DNA from: Enoplolaimus lenunculus
Lineage: Eukaryota > Nematoda > Enoplea > Enoplida > Thoracostomopsidae
Direction of reading: 5' to 3'
Assembly: GCA_030248215.1 (NCBI GenBank)
Contig: JASANG010003544.1
Span: forward strand, 60,611 to 124,610
Length of the DNA stretch: 64,000 nt
Position numbers and translations under genes: made by a program. The notes below the pieces were generated by a model that made no database searches, was not told where the DNA came from, and was given only the letters and a program-made list of their open reading frames with translations. This document shows positions 47,001-55,687 of this stretch, in pieces (positions within the stretch are counted from its first letter, which is position 1; each line of letters begins with the position of its first letter).

Positions 47001-50000
47001 CTCAGAATGAGTTGAATCACTCAGTCTGAGTTAGGACTATCAGAACTCAGAATTTTGAGTTGATTCAATTCATATTGAGTTAATTAACCCGCGCACCAAG
47101 AGTCAACTCAACTCAGAGAGAGAATCAACTCTACTCAGAGTGAGTTAATGTTCACTGATATTAATTCATAAATAACCAACTCCCTAGCTGAATTGATTAA
47201 TCAACTCATTGGAATTTACAGTGTATAAAAATTTAAAGAAAAGTATTCAAAATTAAAAAACTGGCCGAAAATAATTTTTCATCGAGCAGCATAAATTTTT
47301 GAATTGTAATATTAATATCATCAGTATCGAGCACAGCTCCAAGATAATTTTGAAACGATGTCTGATTGAATTTCGATCGTTTACGCAATTCGGACAGCTG
47401 TTTTTGTTGAACGTCAAGTTTCGCCTGTGAAAATCGTAGAAATTATATTTTTGTCCAGTTGAATCATTTCCAACGCAACATATTTGAATTTCGACTTGAG
47501 TTAAACTTTAACTTTTGTTTCGAATTAAATTTAAACCAATGACCCCAGTTAAGTTTTAACGTCAAGATTTTGTCTACAGCGTTCATTCAAAATTGTTTGG
47601 ATAGTTTTACTTTTGAACCAATTAACTTTACAATATTGTTGCCATTTATAACTCACGGTTGTTGCCTCGGATGCCATGGTATATATTAATGAAAAAACTC
47701 TTGAGTCAAGCGAATGAGAAGCCAAACGCAATTTTAATACTAAATTTTGGCCCAAGTGAAGATCAGGGGCGGAACGTTTTGCTGTGGGACTGCAATAGAG
47801 TAAGCTTAAGGTTTACACTAATTTTTTAGCTTGGCTTAGGCTTAAGCTTAGGAATATGCTCATTCTTACGCTTAGGCTTAGGCTTAGGCTTAAGCTGAGG
47901 CTTAAAAGTACGCTTATAATACTGTCCCGCCCTTGTGCTTTACATTGGCCTAAAATTTTAACACAAAATTTTGTTTTTGATTAGTGTTGGTAGGCTTGAC
48001 CTGGGTGGCCTACTCGCTTTAAATACGCCAGTGATTGCATGCCATTTAAAGTGTTAATTTCTTCACAAAGTTACAAATCTCGAAAGTTTTGAAAATTTAT
48101 AAACTCGATTTCAAACTTAAAAACTTACTTGATTCGCTGTTTGCAACGATTTATACTCTAAAATTTCATTTTCCAACCTCCGTATTTGTTTATGCAAATG
48201 CGAAAGTTCTTGATCTGTCAAATCGTAGACGTGTTTTTCGCCGTGAAGTTCGCTTAATTTTGCTTGAAGCAATGACTAAATTTATTAACACAAACTTTAA
48301 AATCATGGATATCCTGACATTTTGCGTGCCGATTACGTTTCAATACCGCCTTTGTATACTCGACTGTTCATCGCTGGATGAATAGTAAAATATAAACTAA
48401 TTTCAAATTTAAAACGAAAATCATTCTGGGTTTGAACGATGCTCAAAATACGTATAATGTGGCGGTTCCTATTAAGTGATTGTGTTTCACACGTTTTCAC
48501 AAAGTGGTACTACATAAACGAACGCGTTCGCTAACACACGTTTTAAACTTTTACTGTATTTCAATATCGGTGAATTTTATATGTACTAATTCTTTTATAG
48601 AACGATCTGTTTTGTTAAAAACAAAGTTTACTTGTGCTGGCACACGATGCCCAAAATACGTATGTGGGGCGTTCCAGTTTTAATAGCATCGATAATGGAT
48701 TATCACAAAAATTGCATAAAATGTACGAAATAGTACGCGTGAATTTTCGTTTACTAAAACAAGCCACAATTTTCTGATGTACCTTTTGTTGGCGAATTTC
48801 GCGGACCAAATGCTCAATACGATCCATCAGCAGTAAATTCTGTCTATCAACAGCATCAATTTGTAGCTGAAGCGATTCCAGTTGTTGTTGTTTTATGATA
48901 ACCTAAAGCACCAACGTAAACAACAACAATTGCTGGATTTCTGAAATCTTACTCAAGTATTTATTTCACTCAAACGTTAAAGTCGTCGAGTTAGAGTTTA
49001 ATGTTCAGTCCAAAAATATATTCAATTTGAAATTTTCCGGCAAAAACAACGATCCGTAACGTTTGACAACGGCACATAATTTACACCTGTAGCCAATATG
49101 TGTAAGTCAAAAAATTATATAGGCTAATGCGGGATTCACATTATAACTTGGACAGTCGGGTTACGTTTTTTCACATGTTGATTCGACATCAACAAATTGT
49201 TGCTACCATCATATGATACGGACAGACAAAAATCGAATATCAAATGATATTGATATACAAAGTGTGGGTACGCAGGTTTTATCTCAACGTACAAGTGTTC
49301 GAATGTCACGTGACACTATCCGACAAATTGGTGAATATCATGTGATATTCCAAATTAACAGCGTATATGATATGATATTCAGCAAGACGGATTTGGAGTA
49401 TCATACGATATTTTATTATACAATTTAAATGTATAATGTGATATTCCATTATATATAGTTCAAGACGTATCTTATGACAATCGGCCAAAATTTGATTATT
49501 CCCGCCAAAAATTGAATTTTCCATCCAAAATTTGAATTTTTCAGCCAAATTTTTAATTTTGCCGCCAAAATATGAATTTGAGGCCAAAATTCGAATTTCG
49601 CCCACAATTTTAATTTCACGCCAACATTTGAATTTTCCCGCCAAAAAACAATTTTCTTGCCGCTTTATCTTGTGCCCGCCGTGTGGAAATTAGACACCTC
49701 TGTTTCCAAGTACGGTTTTGCAAAATGCTAGCAACGGGAAATTGAGAAAATTAAAATATGTCGAGTTGTAAATTGCGACATTTTATAAACCGTATATGGA
49801 ATTGAAAATGGAATTTTGCGTACAAATTACTAGCAGTGTAGCGATTTTCAAAATTGCAGCTATGGGAAATTGAAACAGTTTTTAAAAGATCGTTAAACTG
49901 ATAAGCATATCGGGCGTTAGGATAAGCCATGAGCAAAAAAAACTTAAAACGATCATATGATATTGAAAGACAAAACGTGACCGATGCATGATGATAGCAG

Positions 50001-50621
50001 ACAACTACAGTTTTGGAATATCATATTGGGTTACATCGCAGACAAAATGGTACACAATATGCAGCGTAAAAGCATAAAATAAGCCTAAACTTAAGACTAA
50101 ATATCAGTATAAACCTATTTTATTGTTGTCACGTGGAAAAACACAAATAGTCTCAGGAACGCATGGCGGCTGTAAAACAGCAACCTTAGATTTAGTGCCG
50201 GAGCAGAGAGGGGCGGGTTTCCCCAAACTCCAGGGTGGGGATCGCCAAAGTCGCTAAAACTTCGGCGGTTTTTTTTCAACCGGTTATGGTGGGGCCGGGG
50301 GCCTTAAGAGTTGGGACCGCCTAAATGTGGATATCGGGGGTTGCTGCTCTGGCCCTGCTTAGATTCATACCATTAATAAACGGGTGCTTTGATACTTCTT
50401 TCGGGGGAAATTAATTGTTAAACGGGCTGACCCCCGCGGTTCCTGACCCATGTGGGTCGCATGGCTACACGCCCTCTTTCGACAAACGTGCTTACCTGTG
50501 CCTCCAATTTCTGGTTATGATAACTCGAGCCAGGAAGTGCTGTAATGCTACCACCTGAGCGATCTGTGAGGATTTCAGACGCCGGAACCAGTCTGTTGAG
50601 TGAATGCGTTGACGAAAACAT
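26681..50621 (-). CDS. CCDC39: CCDC39, axonemal 96-nm ruler protein, about 22 exons
   Basis: CCDC39 pairs with CCDC40 as a coiled-coil ruler that places inner dynein arms and the nexin-dynein regulatory complex in motile cilia. Exons in order: 50621-50496, 48902-48783, 48275-48129, 47424-47266, 46596-46504, 45460-45332, 43571-43380, 42815-42712, 42486-42411, 40896-40753, 39185-39096, 38672-38439, 38352-38308, 37587-37450, 36318-36202, 35667-35528, 33684-33606, 31642-31489, 30705-30599, 30305-30162, 28155-28039, 27076-26681. About 1,016 residues against about 941 in human. Colinear similarities to vertebrate CCDC39 from memory: RRLENEILE, ERHGLLEKFESAVKVL, TNLMVLNLKRLEDAF, RVELAELHAKENELND with KEILSLNHTLNLLS, DEIQQKFQQ. 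Weak points: the donor after 47266 and the small 38308-38352 exon. Nearly every intron is stuffed with repeats. Confidence 0.85.
26685..26780. repeat. Family L-like short repeat inside the CCDC39 3' coding end
   Basis: Contains gacgtcatcaaaactataac, close to the core of the family L units at 5670-5790 and the 14452-14540 copy. Partial terminal symmetry (ggcgttat at one side, ataacgtcagcc at the other). The match is short, so assignment is tentative. Confidence 0.45.
27195..27455 (+). mobile_element. tRNA-derived SINE (family S)
   Basis: Contains an A-box-like tagctccgtggtcgtcgtaa and a B-box-like gtggatcgaatttt, preceded by a shared leader ctctacaagacgtgagagcc and followed by gaaaatatttatgtgagaca. 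Leader and tRNA-like part recur at 28300-28560, 35960-36190, 38950-39060, 59155-59300 and 62030-62165, and more weakly at 17085-17300. Confidence 0.7.
27737..28010. mobile_element. Family B MITE with TA flanks
   Basis: TA at 27735-27736 and at 28011-28012 flank perfect CACTG/CAGTG tips. A short internal duplication (gctcagaaat) near 27950. Next to CCDC39 exon 28155-28039. Confidence 0.87.
28300..28560 (+). mobile_element. tRNA-derived SINE (family S)
   Basis: Best tRNA-like copy: tagctgagtggtgatggtat (A box) and ggagttcgaattcta (B box), leader cacaagacgtgagagcgccg. Confidence 0.75.
28804..29061. mobile_element. Family B MITE
   Basis: cgctgtaaatttcaatgagt to ggaatttatagtg; both tips carry one mismatch. 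Confidence 0.82.
29578..29735. mobile_element. Family A copy
   Basis: Tips ggccaattatagaacaaggc and cccctgatctttccatgagc; CCDC39 intron. Confidence 0.75.
29928..30150. mobile_element. Family C MITE, full length
   Basis: gggcctatattctcaaatgt to acacaaatttgaaaatacgt; ends just before CCDC39 exon 30162-30305. Confidence 0.78.
30401..30498. mobile_element. Family D half element
   Basis: Right half only: gcatttgactctggcggagt to gaatcaccattctttgcagt. A similar short piece lies at about 9952-10024 in the formin intron. Confidence 0.65.
31172..31382. mobile_element. Family D palindromic MITE
   Basis: cactgcaaaaaatggggggc to tgactcaccattttttatac. Both halves repeat gagtcaaattcgactc-type words; a near-perfect hairpin of about 210 bp. 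CCDC39 intron. Confidence 0.82.
31690..33075 (+). repeat. 23-bp minisatellite, about 60 copies, in a CCDC39 intron
   Basis: Unit TAATAATGCGTCATCAGTTG plus GGG, 23 bp, with 24-bp variants carrying an extra A (gtcaatcag) at several places, suggesting higher-order expansion. It lies between exons 31642-31489 and 33684-33606. A cAMP-response-like word (TGCGTCATC) recurs in each unit, which may be chance. Confidence 0.95.
33250..33395. mobile_element. Family B MITE, right half
   Basis: Only the second half (from aatcaactcagcc to aattacagtg, then TA) remains; it follows a family C fragment ending gagaatacgg. Confidence 0.72.
33728..33895. mobile_element. Family A2 copy
   Basis: cctaagcctaagcctaagcg near the left; right tip gacgcccctaaaagtagcat. 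Immediately past CCDC39 exon 33684-33606. Confidence 0.7.
34018..34200 (+). repeat. 23-bp minisatellite, about 8 copies
   Basis: Unit ACTATTTTAGAATATGGATT plus TAG, 23 bp, appended to the end of a family C fragment (about 33940-34020) in a CCDC39 intron. Its first unit resembles the element's own tip (ttttagaatata), so it may have grown from it. Confidence 0.9.
34545..34850. repeat. Family F repeat
   Basis: gttgcacgcacgtgcaattt near the left and the tail acaatgtccaaaatacgcat / gtggggcgtttcagctta. CCDC39 intron. Confidence 0.65.
35203..35505 (+). repeat. 27-bp pyrimidine-rich minisatellite, about 11 copies
   Basis: Unit TTCAATTTTTCCGTTTTTTC plus CGGTCGA, with length changes in the T runs. 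It lies in the CCDC39 intron just upstream (in plus coordinates) of exon 35528-35667. The open frame across it is a by-product of the repeat. Confidence 0.93.
35528..37587 (-). CDS. CCDC39 central coiled-coil exons (three)
   Basis: Exons 37587-37450, 36318-36202 and 35667-35528 give an unbroken coiled coil: NETNQLKKDAEIASKEK, ERTLALLVKEKDKLSAETNL, VLNLKRLEDAFLRRHAEVVD, then ALRAYREELKTRKDFLQ and CRAKIATLKNRYE. This block is the most diagnostic for CCDC39; the human protein has a similar helix leading into KLKNRYE. All junctions agree in phase. Confidence 0.88.
35727..35869. mobile_element. Family A2, decayed
   Basis: Right tip ctctaaaaataacattggcc is clear, the left is weak. Confidence 0.6.
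35960..36190 (+). mobile_element. tRNA-derived SINE (family S)
   Basis: gtagctgagtggtgatggta and gtgttcaattcctgg; the tail reads gaaaatattcatgcatgaaa. Abuts CCDC39 exon 36202-36318. Confidence 0.72.
36425..36617. mobile_element. Family A copy
   Basis: aatcaggggcggaacgtgtt at left, gccctgtactatacaattag at right; CCDC39 intron. Confidence 0.75.
36918..37347. mobile_element. Family E-like element, divergent
   Basis: cggggttccaactgaaacta to ttcggttgaaccctgatata with TATATA on both sides; CCDC39 intron. Confidence 0.65.
37937..38185. mobile_element. Family B MITE
   Basis: TA then cactgtaaattccagtgagt, ending aaatttacagtg; CCDC39 intron. Confidence 0.85.
38770..38948. mobile_element. Family B MITE, decayed left end
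   Basis: Right tip ttgaaatttacagtg is clear. Left part is not recognisable. Lies just upstream of CCDC39 exon 38672-38439. Confidence 0.6.
38950..39060 (+). mobile_element. tRNA-derived SINE fragment (family S)
   Basis: gccgattggtgatgataaac and gacgggattcctacca; leader mostly lost. Confidence 0.6.
39489..39709. mobile_element. Family D palindromic MITE
   Basis: cactgcaaaaaatggcgagt to actcaccattttttacagtg; best preserved of the family, its outer 10-15 bases are complementary. Confidence 0.85.
39860..40064. mobile_element. Family A copy
   Basis: Left ggcccatgtaaaggattagg, right cggccctgttctatacattg. CCDC39 intron, beside the GC-rich minisatellite. Confidence 0.78.
40262..40672 (+). repeat. 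GC-rich 43-bp minisatellite, about 9.5 copies
   Basis: Unit runs gggacggcattcgacgccgc, then gaatgacacgcgcggcagcg, then tga. Variants include cttgag for cgtgag and a ggcagcggcagc insertion. CpG-rich, in sharp contrast to the AT-rich surroundings. In a CCDC39 intron between exons 40896-40753 and 39185-39096. The long open frames over it follow from the 43-bp period. Confidence 0.93.
40930..41022. repeat. AT dinucleotide microsatellite
   Basis: Nearly pure (AT)n for about 80 bases, intronic to CCDC39, next to exon 40896-40753 and a family E element. Confidence 0.95.
41114..41425. mobile_element. Family E element
   Basis: atatatcagggttgcaacct to cggttgcactctgatatata: complementary tips and identical-looking ATATAT flanks. 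Confidence 0.72.
41860..42215. mobile_element. Palindromic repeat with AAGTAATTACTT words
   Basis: cagggtttctgaaatcttac at left and gtaagtagggtttcgcaaaa at right; tips recur at 46930-46971 and 48935-48975, so this is a family. CCDC39 intron. Confidence 0.6.
42895..43265. mobile_element. Palindromic MITE with AGTCC tips
   Basis: Left cgggctagtccaaggcggta, right aataccgccctggactagtc: long imperfect inverted repeat around an AT-rich loop. CCDC39 intron. Confidence 0.68.
43754..44005. mobile_element. Family B MITE with TA flanks
   Basis: TA-cactgtaaattccaatgag to aaaattacagtg-TA; opposite orientation to 44492-44743. Confidence 0.87.
44454..44932. mobile_element. Family C MITE split by family B
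   Basis: Left part 44454-44491 (atattctcaaatgtgtatag), right part 44744-44932 (agtcacacatttgggaatac). Removing 44492-44743 restores a normal-length C element. Confidence 0.8.
44492..44743. mobile_element. Family B MITE nested in family C
   Basis: Inserted in the C element spanning 44454-44932 right after atcatcagt-TA; right tip reads aatttgcactg. Confidence 0.85.
45049..45250. mobile_element. Family A copy with near-consensus tips
   Basis: Left ggctcatgtaaagatcagga, right ccgcccctgttctttacatt. One of the best preserved copies here; CCDC39 intron, just before exon 45332-45460. Confidence 0.82.
45800..45964. mobile_element. Family A copy
   Basis: Right tip ccggccctgttctatacatt is clear, left tip decayed (attccggcggggctgtaata). 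Confidence 0.68.
46301..46464. mobile_element. Family K MITE
   Basis: aggcccgtagccatctcacc to ccccgcctacgggcccaggg; next to another copy at 46027-46178. Just before CCDC39 exon 46504-46596. Confidence 0.75.
46972..47223. mobile_element. Family B MITE
   Basis: cactgtaaatttcagtgagt to ggaatttacagtg-TA, placed against the end of another repeat (ttcagaaacccagcca). Confidence 0.85.
47749..47950. mobile_element. Family A copy
   Basis: Left ggcccaagtgaagatcaggg, right gcccttgtgctttacattgg; core contains four uninterrupted TTAGGC-type hexamers. Confidence 0.8.
48960..50050. other. CCDC39 intron with ATCATATGATAT-type palindromes
   Basis: Positions 49205-49440 repeat short palindromes (catatgata, atatcatgtgatatt) and 49480-49650 is a degenerate tandem of gccaaaatttgaattttcc units. 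Another catatgatattg occurs at about 49953. No family assignment. Confidence 0.5.
50496..50621 (-). CDS. CCDC39 first coding exon
   Basis: ATG at 50621-50619 is the first ATG of the open frame; 42 codons end at GGCACAG|gtaagc. The leader (MFSSTHSLNRLVPASE) is not similar to anything I recognise. The end, LPGSSYHNQKLEAQ, lines up with the vertebrate N-terminal start of the coiled coil. A possible 5'UTR acceptor (ctttttttag) lies just upstream at about 50640. Confidence 0.75.
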
Positions 50622-50875
50622 TATTAAGAATATCAAAGCTAAAAAAAGCTTTTGTACCCTTTATTTCCAAAGACATTTAGGCAAAGGTTTAGACTTAGGT
50701 TTAGAAAACAAGCTCATCAATGATTATGCGTTATACTGCAGAATTATTTTGTTCCGAATGGCATGCAAACGAGCATAAAAATTGACCCCAAACAACGAGA
50801 CTGGGTGTCACCACAAAGACGCAACGCGTGCTTATACATTTTATACCACGGCGAATATTGTAAGTTACATGCTTT

Positions 50876-51021
50876 GGCCCATGTAAACATCAGAGGCGGG
50901 ACGTATTTCTGTGTGACTGTTATAGAGTAAGCTTGAACTTTAGACTAATATTTGCTTAGGCTTAGGCTTAGGCTTAGGGATATGCATATACTAGGGTTAC
51001 GGCCCTGTTCTATACATTAAC
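50876..51021. mobile_element. Family A copy
   Basis: ggcccatgtaaacatcagag to ggccctgttctatacattaa. Lies just upstream of the CCDC39 first exon. Confidence 0.75.
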
Positions 51022-51727
51022 TCATACATTTAAGATATCATCCACGCTTGGCAAAAAATTCTAAAATAAAAATATTTCATAGTTTGGCCGTTGCGTTTGC
51101 AATCCTACCAAGTTGATACCTTCAGAAAATAAAATTGTCAGAACCATGTGACAACAGATTGCTGTAAACCCAGGAAATTCAAGTTTATAAGCAGACAAAA
51201 TGTTACCCAATATTGTAATAGAGACAAAACGTGACTCAAGCCAAGATATCATTCGCGTTCTACGCGGCATAAAGTAGAGCAATCGAGTTTTAAACAAAAT
51301 AAACAACCTCGAAAAAAACATATTTATTCAAAATTGTTCTAAAATTGAACGCGAACCGAGTAGAGAGTGATTTTTAATATATTTGAGCAAAATGAAGTAA
51401 ATATGTAACCCGTAGCAACGAAATCATAAAACTTGCCTCTCCCAGCAGGGTCCCAAACGTTTCGGCTGCCCTGACCGAATTATTAAATTTCAACCAAGGA
51501 AAAATGCTTGCTCTGTATGAGGTCGTCGGAAACTTTTGGTTAATTTTTTCGAAGTTTCTAAATTTAAACTTTTTCAAATTTAAACCAGGGCGAACCGGAA
51601 ATAGAGGAATTGCCAAATTTCAGTACAGGAAACTATTTTACTTAAAATAATTTGAAACTTTTATAATAATTTTAAAGTTTTCGATTTAAATTTAACAACT
51701 GAACGATAAAATTTGAAAGCATGCAAT

Positions 51728-51863
51728 GGCCCATGTATAGTACAGGGCCTGATCGTTTTCCGGAGGGGTTATAACAGAGTCAGTTTAAGTTTTAGACTAA
51801 TTTTTTTGCTTAGGCTTAGGAATGTGCCTATACTACTGTTCCGGCCCTGTTCTATACATGGGT
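51728..51863. mobile_element. Family A copy
   Basis: ggcccatgtatagtacaggg to ccggccctgttctatacatg. Confidence 0.75.
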
Positions 51864-52170
51864 AGATACAATTGTGTCTATTGTTATCATTCTGTCAACA
51901 CTTCGTGCAAGGACCCCCAAACCTGATATTAAATTTGACCCCCGCCTGGCCACGTCAAAAGTTTCTCACGGCGCCGTCCTGCACGACACAGAACGTTGTC
52001 GACGAATAGTTCAAAAGTATTTTGCAGTGCAGTACTCAGTGCCGAAGTCGGCTAGGGTGGCCCCCCACCACCCCAAAATAAAATACCGGTGACATTGTTA
52101 CAAAATTAATATTTACAAAAATTACGAAATTCGAATCAGGCACGGCATGTTTATTCGTTTTAAGAATATT

Positions 52171-52454
52171 AGCCATTGTAAAGAACAGGGCGAGACAGTA
52201 TTATAAGCATATTCCTAAGCCTAAAGAATAAGCCTAAGCCTAAGTGTAAGAATGAGCGTATTCCTATGCCTAAGCGTAAGACTGAGCGTATTGCTAAGCC
52301 TAAGCCTAAACCTAAGCCCAAGCGAAAAGATGAGCGTATTTCTAAGCCTAAACATAAGCCAAACCTAAGCCAAACCAAAAATTAGTCTAAAGCTTAAGTT
52401 TAATCTATTGCAGTTCCACAGAAAAACGTTCGGCCCCTGATCTTTACATGGACC
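52171..52454. mobile_element. Family A, long core
   Basis: agccattgtaaagaacaggg to cggcccctgatctttacatg; at least four copies of the internal cctaagcctaag / aagaatgagcgtattcct unit. Confidence 0.8.
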
Positions 52455-52969
52455 GAACTTTGAAAAGTTCCCAGCTCCAAGGATGCGATCGCATCGGCTT
52501 TTATTCTGATCGACCCACGTTTATATCAACCATATAACTTTTTTAGCATTTTTTACTTTGTTCAAAATGGCACAGTTTTTTGTCGTCAGTAGCCATGCAA
52601 GCGTGCAGTGCCGTCTGACCGCGGCGTTTTTCTTTAAATTTTAAATATTTTTGCTAACAACAAATGAAAAATGACCCAAAATATCGCTTTCGCGGTGACC
52701 TGAGCCAGTTTTAAAAAACCCAACTGGTTGTGTGCCTACTTTGCCAAGTTGAAAATCAAAACATACATTAACGTTGTTGTTGGTTTAGTTAGTTTTTAAA
52801 TTTCACTAAGGTACGGACGTTTACTATGGGAGATAAGGAGGCGGGCCCGTAGCCAAAGGGGGCCCAGTGGGACTCGGGATCCCCCGTGGAAAAATTTTGG
52901 CCAACGTAGAAAATTTTTTACATTGCTGGTATTCCATTGAAAACCAATGAATGCCCATAGAAGGCTACG

Positions 52970-53395
52970 GTCATGTAAGGAGGATATATATCCCTCCTGT
53001 AATTTTCGAACTCGAGAAGTATTAAAATAATCTGCTACGTTGTATATCACTCCTGTAAATTTTCGAAAACTAGAATATTCAAAATAATCTGCTACATTGC
53101 ATATCACTCCTGTATTTTTCGAACATGGGAAGATTTAAAATAATGTTCTACATTTTGTATCACTCCTGTTATTTTCGAACACGAGAAGATTCAAAATAAT
53201 CTGCTACATTTTGTGTCACTCCTGTAATTTTCGAACACGGGAAGATTCAAATATTCTTCTACATTGTATATCACTCCTGTATTTTTCAAACACGAGAAGA
53301 TTCAAAATAATCTTCTACATTGTGTATCACTCCTGTAATTTTCGAAAACGAGAAGTTTTAAAATAATCTTCTTAGAGTTCAAAAAATAAGCTTAT
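52970..53395. repeat. 56-57-bp tandem repeat, about 7 copies, inside a family K element
   Basis: Unit contains tacattgtatatcactcctg, then taattttcgaacacgagaag, then attcaaaataatct. The array is bracketed by ggcccgtagccaa (about 52846) and ggctacg (about 53410), family K-like ends, so the array probably expanded inside that element. Confidence 0.8.
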
Positions 53396-53602
53396 ATCCT
53401 CCCGAAATGAAATTTTGGCTACGCTATTGCACTCCAAAAGTGCTTGTGACTAAATTAATTTTAATTGTTAACATTTCCTAAGTTTCATATTTGAAATTGA
53501 TATACTTCAATACTTGAGCGCGAGCACAGCTCAAATGTTGGGTTGACATGTGAGAGATGGGTATTTGAGCAAGACGATTATCACTATTACTAGTGATAGA
53601 TA

Positions 53603-53853
53603 CACTGTAAATTTCAGTGAGTTGATTTTAACTCAAAATGAGTTGAATCACTCAGTCTGAGTTAGGACTATCACAACGCAGAATCTTGAGTTGATTCAAT
53701 TCATTCTGAGTTAATTGACCAACTCACCCAGAGTCAACTCAACTCAGAGTGACAATCAACACAACTCAGAGTGAGTTAATGTTTACTGATATTATTTCAG
53801 AAATAACCAACTCGCTGCCGAACTGATTGATCAACTCATTGGAATTTACAATG
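53603..53853. mobile_element. Family B MITE nested in family C
   Basis: TA-cactgtaaatttcagtgag to ggaatttacaatg-TA; the flanks (actagtgata before; ggtgctgcccacatttgaga after) are the two sides of a C tip. Confidence 0.85.
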
Positions 53854-54210
53854 TAGGTGCTGCCCACATTTGAGAATGCTTACATAAAGTTAACTGTGCA
53901 TCATCGGGGTGTAGCATTCAGTTGTCCGACCTTTACAGTTCAAGAGGTGGGTCAAGTTTTCCTAAAGGGTCAGCAACTTCATAGAATAGAATTTAGGCTT
54001 TAGGCAGAGTAACTTTGCAGAGGTTTTAACACATTCTTACGCTTAGGCTTAGGCTTTTTAGGCTCAGGATGTTTAAAGGCAACTTTGCATGCATTTTAAA
54101 ACATCCTTACACTGAGGCTTAGGTTTAGGTTTTAGGCTTAGGATGATTAATATTCGTTATTAGGCTAATGTATCGTATATTGTAATTTTAAACACTTTAC
54201 CACCAAAAAT

Positions 54211-54705
54211 GTCTAGCGTTGGGGTTAACGATTTACACATTATTGCCACCCGTTAACCAGACCATAGCATAATTTTCTTTGTTAACCTGACGGTAACATA
54301 TGTCACAGTACACTCAATGTATACATTGGGTATCACGTGTTAAGGTCTGTAAAAACACTCTACTTAAAATACTATAGTTGTATTTTACTAAGTTTTTTAA
54401 GTACAAGTTTACTAAATATTGAATAAATCTTTGCTTAAATAATGTAAATAAAGTAAAACTACTGCTGTCATTTCCTGATTAATTAAGTAAATGTAAAGCT
54501 AAAAATTTTGTATTTGCTTAAAATTAAGTTAAACTGCCAAGCACCATAGTGAGTAAAACCGGCACTTAATTCGGTAACAGTTTTTACTTAATTTTAAGTA
54601 TGTTTTTTCAGTGACTAGGCTTAACCGAGAAACTGAGCTTAAAGTAGAATTAACAAATCGTAACTTCAAAATTAGGCACTCGTTAACCCCAACGCCAGTA
54701 AGCTA
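54211..54705. mobile_element. Element with 18-bp terminal inverted repeats
   Basis: gcgttggggttaacgattta at the left and gcactcgttaaccccaacgc at the right. About 495 bp, no ORF; interior has ttaagtaaa words. Confidence 0.7.
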
Positions 54706-55055
54706 ATGTGAACCATGCATAAGGTTACCTCCTAAACATAACTAGAGGCCATCTCTGTACTGTTTCAGAAGCCTTTTCAAAAATATATTAATTTGATTTT
54801 TATTAATAATACGTAAGTAATTATTTGACATTAATTGCTAAACCGTAAACACTAAGCTAAACACAAAACGTAGTTTGTAGCCGAACTAATGAAAAACGTG
54901 TGCCTAGCAACCTAAAATAGATGATCTATCTTGAGAACCGATTTGATAAGCTGTACGAACCAGATACAACTAAGTGAAAGGAAAATTACGTCTACTAAAC
55001 TCATGTCAAACTATTGTTAAAGTTTCTACTTCGTTTGATATTTATTGAAAAACTT

Positions 55056-55381
55056 GGCCTATGTACAGAACTGGGCCGGATCGTTTTCCGAAAGGGCTAT
55101 AATAGAGCCAGTTTAAGCTTTAGACTAAATTTTTTCGCTTAGGCTTAGGCCTAGGCTTCAGCTTAGTAATAGCCTCATCCATACGCTTAGGCTTAGGCTT
55201 AGGAATAGGCTCATCCTTACACTTAGGCTTAGGCTTAGGCTAATGCTTTAGGCTTAGGCTTAGGCTAATGCTTTAGGCTTAGGCTTAGGTTTAGGAATAG
55301 GATCATCCTTACACTTAGGCTTCGGCTTAGGCTCAGGAGTGTTTTCGTACTACTGTTTCGGCTCTGTTATATACATAGGCC
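55056..55381. mobile_element. Family A, expanded core
   Basis: ggcctatgtacagaactggg to cggctctgttatatacatag; the core includes two tandem copies of gctaatgctttaggcttagg, showing that the internal array can expand. Confidence 0.8.
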
Positions 55382-55524
55382 AAAAGCTTTTAGGCACGAA
55401 TTATTAATGGTCTCGTTGTTTTAGAAAGCAAATTTTGCAAAAAATAGCTCAAGCAGTCCGAAATCGATCAAGGCTGAATTCAAATTTTAGATGCAAAACT
55501 AAAGTTTTAGAAAATAAAACCGTT

Positions 55525-55640
55525 TAAACAGTTTTTGAAGTATGTAAGAAGTACAGACGCAACCCTACAAAAAATTTGTGTTGCGTTTGCACGGCTGTTT
55601 CTTGCATACTTCAGAAACTGTTTGAGATAATGCTTATATG
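55525..55640. mobile_element. Short palindromic repeat
   Basis: aaacagtttttgaagtatgt and its near complement cttgcatacttcagaaactg, about 110 bp in all. Confidence 0.55.
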
Positions 55641-55687
55641 AGCATGAAAATTTTTCAAACGCTTTAGTTCACCAGAAACTCATATTA

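Noticed and set aside
50190-50480. Possible short gene in a GC-rich stretch before the CCDC39 first exon
   Set aside because: Reads as a decayed family K-like repeat (gggg-rich) with no open frame of note.
51374-51616. Minus-strand open frame ending near GAGAG|gcaagt, a GC-type donor, upstream of CCDC39
   Set aside because: No similarity to the CCDC39 N-terminus and no second supporting exon; the ATG at 50621 already gives a plausible start.
51874-52092. Plus-strand open frame between two family A elements
   Set aside because: No domain, no splice context, compositionally unremarkable.
55141-55330. TTAGGC arrays as a possible interstitial telomere
   Set aside because: The words lie inside family A with matching tips, are degenerate and alternate orientation within one element.
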